Source: Pseudoduganella lurida (GTDB lineage: Bacteria; Pseudomonadota; Gammaproteobacteria; Burkholderiales; Burkholderiaceae_D). Taken from it: a DNA stretch of 64,000 nt. Location: assembly GCF_007830455.1 (NCBI RefSeq), contig NZ_VLLB01000001.1:620001-684000 (forward strand). The letters run 5' to 3'. How positions within the stretch are numbered: the stretch's first letter is position 1; every line of letters begins with the position of its first letter. The notes beneath the pieces are model-generated. The model did no database searches. It was not told the origin of the DNA and was given only the letters and a program-made list of their open reading frames with translations. The position numbers and the translations under genes are program-made. This document shows positions 34,901-41,432 of this stretch, in pieces.

Positions 34901-35662
34901 GTCGTGTTCAAGGACAGCGCGGGCTACACCTACTCGATGAACGACTGGAAGTGGGGCGTCAAGAACACCGGCAGCAACGACAGCATCGACAGCGACGTGA
35001 ATGGCGACGGCGTCAGCAAGGTCGGCGTGACGAAGACGGATGTGTTCACCGTGACCTCCGGCCAGAGCGACATGACGCGCGACGCGGCCATCACGCCGAT
35101 CGCGATCGACCTGAACGGCGACGGCATCCACACGATCGCGCGCGCCGACTTCGGCGGCAGCTTCGACCTGCTGGGCACCGGCTCGGCGGTCAAGTCCGGC
35201 TGGCTGGCGGCGGACGACGCCTTCCTGGCCATCGACCTGAACGGCAACGGCAGGATCGACGACATCACGGAACTGTTCGGCGGCGCCACGAAAGGCAGCG
35301 GCTTCGCCAAGCTGGCCGACTTCGACAGCAACGGCGACGGCTTCGTGACCGCGGCCGACACGAACTTCGCCAAGCTGACGCTGTGGCAGGACGCCAACAG
35401 CAACGGCATCACCGATGCGGGCGAGCTGGTCTCGCTGGCGCAGGCGGGCGTGACGTCGCTGACGGTGGCCTACGAGGAACTGCCGTTCCTGGATGCGAAC
35501 GGCAACCTGCACCTGGAGCGCAGCAGCGCCGTGGTCGGCGGCCAGACGGTCGACATGACGGACGTGTACTTCAACGTGGCAGCCGCCGATGCGGCCGCCG
35601 CGGGCATCGATGCGCAGAGCATGGCCACGCTGATCGGCCAGGCCAGCGCGGCAGCAGCCTGA
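31919..35662 (+). CDS. Large SdrD_B-repeat surface or secreted protein
   Basis: About 1247 residues without a classical signal peptide. The N-terminus (1-230) holds cadherin/VCBS-like units (VVVDPVNDAPFGADHAYN). After a proline linker come seven SdrD_B / Cna-B-like domains, each beginning like IGDTVWEDGNANGIQDSGE, spaced about 110-120 residues; the DxNxNGxxDxGE loops should bind calcium. The C-terminus (about 1060-1247) has ITPIAIDLNGDGIHTI and FLAIDLNGNGRIDDITELFG, a module frequent in type I-secreted giant proteins. With no Sec signal and no PEP-CTERM tail, type I secretion is the best guess, though no transporter genes are adjacent. Fourth-domain FDCDGDG contains an unusual cysteine. Followed after 77 bases by a PEP-CTERM gene on the same strand. 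Confidence 0.85.
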   Translation: MSDITLDSTIHVFEDTTATFTLRDIIVAAGYTPSQSIDVASFLTEMPDGTFVEDNTPLLGLDGGKLTVTPGAWQENYNGQFTTYQFLVADGNGDLITLTLQVVVDPVNDAPFGADHAYNLTDRTPVVLGEDAFGFRDPVEGDHFNSMIITSLPKAGQILLNGEPVAAGTEISIDDIRAGNLTFQPAKDSGGTVEMGFHVRDDGGTVGPGAKDTSEAVNYLKFTVPVPVPVDPGTPGTGGSTPAHIGDTVWEDGNANGIQDSGEAGIAGVTVTLRDTAGNAVATTTTDAAGHYGFDIGSGTYVVAVTAPAGYLVTTKGAGSDAAKDSDFNAAGVSDAITVVKGDVHDSADAGLFRAADISAKVWSDTDRDGKLDAGEAGIGNVKVSLLDAAGKVVASAVTDASGNYQFGDLKPGTYSLKFDPATLPAGAQFVTGAAGSESDADASGATAQVTLASGQHAALQAGAVTPNGTIASTVWHDADGNGLQDGGEKGIANAVVHLLDSTGKEVGVTKTDASGNYSFSQAAGTYTVHVDAPAGYTFTGSNVGTNDAIDSDVNASGNSAQFTVTAGKTIDPADAGLYKTATLGNRVWFDCDGDGIQDSNESGIKGVKVTLLDTNGKAVTSTTTNAAGEYSFAGLKPGTYSVQFDKSALPSGYIITKQNAGTNDAIDSDIDANGLSHKVTLASGEVNNTIDAGVTEAAVIGDRVWLDSNANGIQDSGETGVANVAVTLTDTKGAIVATTTTDKAGNYKFAVTAGTYSVSIKTPDGYAITKQNAGSTATDSNADASGKLGTVTVAAGGSNLTMDAGLVQGASVGNFVWEDSNANGIQDAGEKGLCGVTVKLYDANHKLQGTTVTAADGSYQFGKLAAGTYSIEVARPDGYNVTKANVGNDSLDSDFKLVNGVVSSGTFKLAANEQNTTIDAGLYRTASIGDKVWRDANHNGIQDKGEEGIGKVKVALYTSSGTLVSSTTTDANGNYLFKNLDPGSYYLQFDKTNVVFKDSAGYTYSMNDWKWGVKNTGSNDSIDSDVNGDGVSKVGVTKTDVFTVTSGQSDMTRDAAITPIAIDLNGDGIHTIARADFGGSFDLLGTGSAVKSGWLAADDAFLAIDLNGNGRIDDITELFGGATKGSGFAKLADFDSNGDGFVTAADTNFAKLTLWQDANSNGITDAGELVSLAQAGVTSLTVAYEELPFLDANGNLHLERSSAVVGGQTVDMTDVYFNVAAADAAAAGIDAQSMATLIGQASAAAA

Positions 35663-35739
35663 TTCACCGTTACACCTAAAACGCCAGAACGCCGCCGGCA
35701 GGCGCCGGCGGCACGACCAACCAAAATAGAAAGTTCACG

Positions 35740-36423
35740 ATGAAAATCTCTTCCCTGTTCGCCCGCTGCGCCATCGCTTCCGCCGCCCTCCTCGCCGTTG
35801 CCGGCGCCCACGCTTCCGTCACCGTCACGTCGAAGTACTCGCAGGGCCTGGCTGCCGTGAAGAACTTCACGAAGACGGCGCCGGTCGTGAACGTGCCGGT
35901 CTGGAACATCAACGACAACGGCACCGACTGGCTGGCCTTCTGCATCGAGCCGATGACGGGCATGAATACCAAGACCACGACGTACACGGCCAATGCCGCG
36001 TTCACCGGCTTCGACAGCAACACCAGCGTCCAGCGCCTGTACTCGCTGTACTACGCCGACACGCTGACGGCCGATGCGGCCGGCAAGTCGACCGCGCTGA
36101 GCTTCCAGCTGGCCCTGTGGGAGCTGTACAACGACAACGGCAACCTGGCATCGGGCGACCTGCAGGTGCTGACCAACGGCACCACCAACACCAGCGTGGC
36201 GAACAGCACCATCGTCAACAACACGACCAGCATGCTGCTCGCCGCCCAGGCCAACACGGCCTTCGTGTCGAAGTACGACTTCACGTCGTACGCTGCCGCC
36301 GGCTCGCAGACGGTCGTGACGGCCAACCTGATTTCGGCCGTGCCGGAACCGACCACGTACGCCATGATGGGCGTGGGCCTGGCCGCCATGGGCCTGTTCG
36401 CACGCCGCCGCAAGCAGGCGTGA
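35740..36423 (+). CDS. PEP-CTERM protein with thioester-domain-like Cys/Gln motifs
   Basis: A 227-residue exported protein: signal peptide 1-26 (ending AHA), a mature domain of about 170 residues, and the tail VPEPTTYAMMGVGLAAMG followed by ARRRKQA. The mature part contains WLAFCIEPMTG (Cys about 68) and LSFQLALWELYND (Gln about 123). The order and surroundings resemble the FCID ... TQxAxW motifs whose Cys and Gln form the internal thioester of Gram-positive TQXA adhesins. If the bond forms here, the protein could attach covalently to surfaces or sugars. That function is inferred, not shown. A hairpin GCCGCCGGC/GCCGGCGGC lies in the 77-base gap after the SdrD_B gene. A strong terminator follows the gene. 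Confidence 0.85.
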   Translation: MKISSLFARCAIASAALLAVAGAHASVTVTSKYSQGLAAVKNFTKTAPVVNVPVWNINDNGTDWLAFCIEPMTGMNTKTTTYTANAAFTGFDSNTSVQRLYSLYYADTLTADAAGKSTALSFQLALWELYNDNGNLASGDLQVLTNGTTNTSVANSTIVNNTTSMLLAAQANTAFVSKYDFTSYAAAGSQTVVTANLISAVPEPTTYAMMGVGLAAMGLFARRRKQA

Positions 36424-36457
36424 TACGGGCCGGCTCGCCGGCTTGCCTGTGCTGAAG

Positions 36458-36496
36458 AAAAAATCTCGCCGGCTTGCGCCGCGCGGGATTTTTTTT
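36458..36496 (+). terminator. Intrinsic terminator after the PEP-CTERM gene
   Basis: The stem AAAAAATCTCGC pairs with GCGGGATTTTTT (one G-U pair) around a short GC loop and ends in eight T. It lies about 35 bases after the stop at 36423. Confidence 0.85.
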
Positions 36497-36499
36497 GGG

Positions 36500-36652
36500 T
36501 GGTGGTATCGGACCGGCTGCGCTACCTGGCTGCGCCAATGGGCTGCGGTAGCGGGCGGCGACAACGGGCTATGGTATCTGGCTGCAGTATTGCGCTGCAG
36601 TATTCGACTGCGGTATTGGGCTGCAGTATTCGGCTGCGGTATTGCGCTGTCC
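36500..36652. repeat. 13-bp tandem repeat array, about eleven copies
   Basis: The unit is CTGCRGTATTNGG and its variants. In the right part CTGC recurs exactly every 13 bases, at 36582, 36595, 36608, 36621, 36634 and 36647. More worn copies are in register leftward at 36569, 36556, 36543, 36530 and 36517. The array fills the gap between two facing terminators. It is not coding since 13 is not divisible by three. Confidence 0.8.
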
Positions 36653-36673
36653 TCTCTGGCCCCCGTAAACGGC

Positions 36674-36704
36674 AAAAAGCCGAAGGTGACGGATCACCTT
36701 CGGC
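36674..36704 (-). terminator. Intrinsic terminator of the TonB receptor gene
   Basis: The stem is GCCGAAGGTGA / TCACCTTCGGC, 11 perfect pairs with a four-base loop. On the minus strand it is followed by TTTTT. It lies about 50 bases after the receptor's stop codon. Confidence 0.88.
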
Positions 36705-36756
36705 AAACACCCGGCCCGTTGGCGGGCCGGATGGTGGAGGCGGTACGCCGGCGCGC

Positions 36757-39700
36757 TTACTCGCCGCCGAAGCGGAAGTTCACGCCGGCCATGTAGGTGG
36801 CGCCGGTGTAGTTGTCGGTGTACACGTTCGGGGTCCCGTCGGCGAAGTTGGCATAGCCGCCCGTCGTGTTGCCCGTATGGGTCTTGCCCAGGTTGCGACC
36901 TTCCACGAACACCTCGATGTTCTTGTTGATCTTGTAGCCCAGCTTGGCATCGACATAGCGCGTGGAGAGACGGAAGCTCGGCGCGCCCGGCGCATAGCCC
37001 GGCGCCCGCACCACCGTCAGGCCCTGGGCCGGATAGTTGTTGATGCCCGTCGACAGGTTGCAGCCGGAGATGCAGTTGAACTTGTCCGCCACGACCTGCA
37101 CGGCCACGCGCGCGGTCAGCACGCCGTCGTCATACCACAGCGAGGCATTCCACGAATGGTGCGGCTCGCCGGCCACCGGCATGATGTCGCCGGTGAGCAG
37201 GTCGCGCACCGCCGTGCCCGTGAGGTTGGACTTGTTGCGCGTGTAGTTCGCGTCCAGGCCCGTGTAGCGCAGGTACCAGGGCAGGAACGTGAAGGCGGTC
37301 TTGCCGCCCACCTCGATGCCCGTGCGGTTGCTCGGCAGCTGGTTGGTCCAGCGGTTGTAGTTGAATGCCAGGTCCGCCAGGGATTTGCCGGAGGCCGTGT
37401 CCACCTCGCCGGAGCCGGCGAACAGGTTGGCGCCGCTGATGCCCTCGATCAGCGTGGGCGCGCCGATCTTGCCTTCCTGCTTGTAGTACGAGAACGACAG
37501 CATGTTGTCCTTGTTCGGATACCACTCGAGCGACAGGTTCTGGTTGTGGTTGGTCAGCGGCTTCAGCTCGGGATTGCCGATGGTGCCGCTGCAGCGCTGG
37601 GCCTGCGGTTCATCCGACGAATCGACCACGTCTTCGAAGCGCTGGTCGTAGGTGCAGGAACCGGTCGGCACGAGGCGGCCGGCGGCGGGACGCGCCACCG
37701 TCTTGCCCCAGTTGTAGCGCGCCACCACCTTGCGGTCGAGGAGCCACATGTTCAGGTTGACGGACGGCAGGTAATCCGTGCTCTGGGCATTGAGCGTGAC
37801 ATCGCGGCGATAGATGCGCGTGTTGATACCGGCCGCATTGTTCGGGTCGAGCGGATTGAAGTTGACGTTCTTCGTGATCGACGTGAACTGCAGCTGGCCC
37901 GTGCCGAACACCTTCGTCTTCACGGCCCGCACGCCCACGTTGCCGTCGAACTCCACGCCGAACGGCAGCGCACGTTCCGAGAACGGCACGTGGTCGAGCG
38001 CGAAGTCGGCCATCAGGTAGCCGGCATCGACCGTTTCGGCGATGGCGTTCTTCGGCTGCGCGTAGGTCTTGCCGTCGCTGCCCGTGCAGCTCTTGATGCA
38101 GTTCAGGTTGTAGTTCGGCACGCCCAGCAGCGAATACAGCTTATCGATGTCGATCTCGGTCCAGCCGTCCGTCAGGCCGGCCGGACGGTCCTTGTCGCCG
38201 CCGTAGAACTGGCCGGTCGGCGGCACGGTCAGCGACTGCTTGAAGATGTCGCGGAACTGGTCCGGCCTGATCTGGATCGTGCCCTGCAGCGAGGCGGTCG
38301 GATTCGGGCTCGGCGTGTAGCCGTACACGCAGGGCTTGCCGCCCGCGGCCAGCGAACCGGGCGTGTCCTCGCAGACCTGGTAGGTGGTGCGCAGGTTGCT
38401 CCCAGGGATATAGACGCCGGGCACGTAGCCGGGCTTGCCGAACTCGCCCACTTCGTTCTGTGCCGTGTAGCCGCCGGTGCCCCAGGCGTCGTAGCCGCTC
38501 TTGCGGCGGTTGTAGCCCGTCTTGATCTGCGGGAGGTAGCCGTTGGTGAAGTCGCCCGTGTTGAAGGCCAGGTCCAGCTTCATCGTGCGCTCGAACGACT
38601 CGTTGATGCGGGCGTTCTGCAGCGACAGCGTGCGCGTCGGGTCGATGTTCGGCGTCTGGCCCGCCGTGTAGGCCGGGCTGGCCGGCACGAGCGCCGTGGC
38701 CGGCACGGCCTGCAGCGCACCCTGGGGGCGTAGCCGGAAGAAGTTGTCCGGATTCGAGATATCGACCAGGCTGCGCGGCGTGTAGTTCCAGATGCCGTTC
38801 GGCAGGACGGCCACGTCGGTCGGGCCCGTGTACGCGCTGAAGCTGGCGCGTTTTTCGTAGCGCGAGAAGGTCGAGCTGGAATCGCCCAGCAGCAGCTCGG
38901 CGCGCACCCAGCGGTTCTTGTAGTTCGCGCCGGCCTGCGAGTAGCGCGACTTCGTTTCCATGTAGCGCGTGGTGTTGTCGATGCCGTAGCTGCCATCGGC
39001 CAGCGAGTACTGGGTCACGTGGTGGTTCGCGTCCGTCACCACCGAGGCGGGATCGACGTTGGCGACCGTGCCGTTGACGGGCGTGCCGCTGCGATAGGAC
39101 AGGTCGGGATAATAGAAGTAGCCCGAGCCCGGCGCGACCGAGCGCACGTACGACGCGCCGTTCGGCGCGCGGCCACTGTTCGGCAGCGCAGCGTTGACGG
39201 GAATCGCGGTTTCGATCATGCCCGCCCCGGCGAAGCCGTTAGGGCCGTTGACGGCACCCGGATTGGCGGTGAAGCCGCCGAACGTCAGGTCGCTGCTGGT
39301 CTCCTTGACCGTGTCGCTGCTGCGGCTGTGCTTGAAGTAGACGGTCAGATTGTCGCTGACCTTGTAGTCGAAGCGGATGTCGCCGCTGTTGCGGTCGGCC
39401 TTGTAGCGCGACACGTTGTAGCGGCCATTGCTGTTGATCCAGTCGTTCCACTGGCCCAGGCAGCTGGCCAGTTCGTTCTGGCGCGCGTTGATGGCGTTGG
39501 TGCGGTTGGTGCCGGTGGCAAAGGCGTTCTCCTGCGCGACCGTGAACAGCGGGAAGGCGCTGTAGCAGTCGGCCTTCGACTGTGCCGCGGCCGACCGGTC
39601 CACGATCTGCTGCGGCGTGGCGCTGTTGAACGTGCCGCCGGCGGCCAGGTTCGAGACCTGCAGCGGCGTGGTGGCCAGCGGGTCGTCCAGCTTGACGGTC

Positions 39701-40548
39701 GAAGGCTGGAAGCTGAAGGTCTTTTCCGGCGAGTTGTCGAAGTCGAGCGGGCGGATCGCGCCCACCTGGTTGCTGGTGCCGCCCTGCTGGATCTTGTGCG
39801 ACTCCAGGTCGCGCTTGCTTTTCGACAGGTTGACGAGCACGCCCAGCTTGTCGTCCATGAACTTCTTCACGCCCACCAGGTTCAGGTCGGGATTGACCTT
39901 CTTGTTGATCGAGTTCTCCGTGCCGGAAACCCGCACCGACAGGTAATCCTTCTTGAAGTCGAGGCCGTTGCGCGTGGTGATCCGCACGCCGCCGCCCAGC
40001 GAGCCTTCCGTCATGTCCGCCGTCGAGCCCTTGACGATGTCCACGCTCTTGATCAGGTCCGAGGACAGCTGGCGCATTTCCACGCCGCGGCCGCCCGCGG
40101 CATCCTGGCCGGCGGAGATCCCGCCCAGCATGTCGGTCCCGCCGGCCTGCTGCACGCCCTGCCCGTCCAGCTCCACGCGCGTGAGTTCCGGGCCATTGCC
40201 ACGGATCGATACGCTCACGCCCTCGCCGTAGTCGCCCCGGTCGAGCGCCACGCCCGCCACGCGGGAGATGGCATCGGCCACGTTACGGTCGGGGAAGGCG
40301 CCCACGTCTTCCGCGATGATGGAATCCTGCGCCGTGTCGGCGTTGCGCTTCCTGGCGATGGCGCTCTGCTGCGACTGGCGCGCACCCACGATCTGCACGG
40401 TCGTCGTCGGGCCTTCCACGTCCGGCGCGGTGCCGCTGGCCGCCGTGTTTTGCGCGTAGGCATGGCCGCTGGCGACTAGCGATGCCAGCGCCATCGTGAC
40501 GGCGCGCGTCATGCGCCGCAGCGGAATTTCGTTCGAATGATGCTTCAT
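36757..40548 (-). CDS. TonB-dependent receptor of the Xanthomonas/Caulobacter carbohydrate type
   Basis: About 1263 residues. Signal peptide 1-32 (MTRAVTMALASLVASGHAYA region); a plug domain with DVGAFPDRNVADAISRVAGV and the signature DYGEGVSVSIRGNGPELTRV; then a long 22-strand barrel ending GATYMAGVNFRFGG with the terminal aromatic pattern. Several cysteine pairs (CIKSC, CISGC, CEDTPG...C) sit in extracellular loops. This subfamily of long receptors is typically tied to oligosaccharide import. The perfect AGGAGG four bases before the ATG at 40548 fixes the start; the frame runs further upstream without support. It lies downstream of the GH95 fucosidase on the same strand but with its own 880-base upstream region, so probably its own promoter. 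Confidence 0.93.
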   Translation of the reverse strand: MKHHSNEIPLRRMTRAVTMALASLVASGHAYAQNTAASGTAPDVEGPTTTVQIVGARQSQQSAIARKRNADTAQDSIIAEDVGAFPDRNVADAISRVAGVALDRGDYGEGVSVSIRGNGPELTRVELDGQGVQQAGGTDMLGGISAGQDAAGGRGVEMRQLSSDLIKSVDIVKGSTADMTEGSLGGGVRITTRNGLDFKKDYLSVRVSGTENSINKKVNPDLNLVGVKKFMDDKLGVLVNLSKSKRDLESHKIQQGGTSNQVGAIRPLDFDNSPEKTFSFQPSTVKLDDPLATTPLQVSNLAAGGTFNSATPQQIVDRSAAAQSKADCYSAFPLFTVAQENAFATGTNRTNAINARQNELASCLGQWNDWINSNGRYNVSRYKADRNSGDIRFDYKVSDNLTVYFKHSRSSDTVKETSSDLTFGGFTANPGAVNGPNGFAGAGMIETAIPVNAALPNSGRAPNGASYVRSVAPGSGYFYYPDLSYRSGTPVNGTVANVDPASVVTDANHHVTQYSLADGSYGIDNTTRYMETKSRYSQAGANYKNRWVRAELLLGDSSSTFSRYEKRASFSAYTGPTDVAVLPNGIWNYTPRSLVDISNPDNFFRLRPQGALQAVPATALVPASPAYTAGQTPNIDPTRTLSLQNARINESFERTMKLDLAFNTGDFTNGYLPQIKTGYNRRKSGYDAWGTGGYTAQNEVGEFGKPGYVPGVYIPGSNLRTTYQVCEDTPGSLAAGGKPCVYGYTPSPNPTASLQGTIQIRPDQFRDIFKQSLTVPPTGQFYGGDKDRPAGLTDGWTEIDIDKLYSLLGVPNYNLNCIKSCTGSDGKTYAQPKNAIAETVDAGYLMADFALDHVPFSERALPFGVEFDGNVGVRAVKTKVFGTGQLQFTSITKNVNFNPLDPNNAAGINTRIYRRDVTLNAQSTDYLPSVNLNMWLLDRKVVARYNWGKTVARPAAGRLVPTGSCTYDQRFEDVVDSSDEPQAQRCSGTIGNPELKPLTNHNQNLSLEWYPNKDNMLSFSYYKQEGKIGAPTLIEGISGANLFAGSGEVDTASGKSLADLAFNYNRWTNQLPSNRTGIEVGGKTAFTFLPWYLRYTGLDANYTRNKSNLTGTAVRDLLTGDIMPVAGEPHHSWNASLWYDDGVLTARVAVQVVADKFNCISGCNLSTGINNYPAQGLTVVRAPGYAPGAPSFRLSTRYVDAKLGYKINKNIEVFVEGRNLGKTHTGNTTGGYANFADGTPNVYTDNYTGATYMAGVNFRFGGE

Positions 40549-41432
40549 GTCTCCTCCTGGTTTGTCTTGTGTGCTGCACGGGATGCCGTGGACCGCGGCA
40601 GACGAACTGGCAGCCGAAGCCTTTGCCACCCTGTGCGCTAATACATTAATGCCCCGGCGTCGCTGCAATGCGCCCGCGGGACGGGGCCCGGGGTGGCCGC
40701 GGCCAGCCTGGCAATGTGCCAGACGTGACAAGCCGCGCCACTGCCGTGCTGCAGGCGTGGGCTACGTTCGTTCAGTCAGGTAATGCAGGCACTGCCGGTG
40801 CGCTCAGCCACCGGCAGTGCCGGGCCAGTCAGTGCGGCTGTCGCCTGGGGCCGGGCATGAGAGGGAGGGCGCGCCGCGTGTGGAAGGCTGCCGGGCGGAA
40901 GAGTGCGCTCGCTGTGGTCATTTCATCTCCGAAGTGTGCGGCAGCTCTGGCAGGGCCGGTGCCGCATCGTTATTTAATATCTTATAGTTACGTTATCTGT
41001 CCGGATTGTAAGACACAAATCCGGGCCGGCAGTTGCCCCGATGATACATCCGGGCAAATGCTCACCGCGATGAGCGAACCACCGCTGGCGCTGGCAACAC
41101 GGTTCGCCGCCACTGGGCCGCGGTACGATGTACACGGACAAAGGCCATCGTACGGGTCACCCGGCGCCCCGCCCAATCACTTTTTCCGCCGCTGCGATAA
41201 CCAATTCGCTATGCCAGCCATGAACGCGCGCTGTCATACGGACGTCATCCGCACGATCGGGTGGGTGGAAACGATTTCACCGGCGTCTTTGTCGCGTCAT
41301 TGTCGCGCCACGCGTCCGCGCGCCATCGCCACGCACCCGGGCTGCTTGCGGGCGCCGGGAAAACAGTCACGCCGATGATCGGAACCAGCCACGCGCCGTT
41401 GTACGCAGCCGACGCTTGCAGATTGCTCGTCG
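40549..41432. promoter_or_regulatory. Long regulatory region upstream of the TonB receptor
   Basis: This 880-base gap holds no convincing gene; long frames across it have atypical composition. Visible structures: a strong hairpin GCACTGCCGGTG / CACCGGCAGTGC (about 40789-40821); an AT-rich island at 40970-41000 with TATAAGATATTAAAT on the minus strand, usable as a -10 region; and an inverted repeat CCGGATT / AATCCGG (about 41002-41025). The hairpin could be an attenuator in the receptor's 5' leader. Confidence 0.4.

Noticed and set aside
31841..35512. 1223-residue frame on the minus strand
   Set aside because: It is the complement of the SdrD_B repeat gene; the periodicity seen in it comes from those repeats.
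40668..41378. 236-residue frame upstream of the TonB receptor
   Set aside because: Composition does not match coding sequence of this genome, there is no ribosome binding site, and it crosses an AT-rich island and hairpins.
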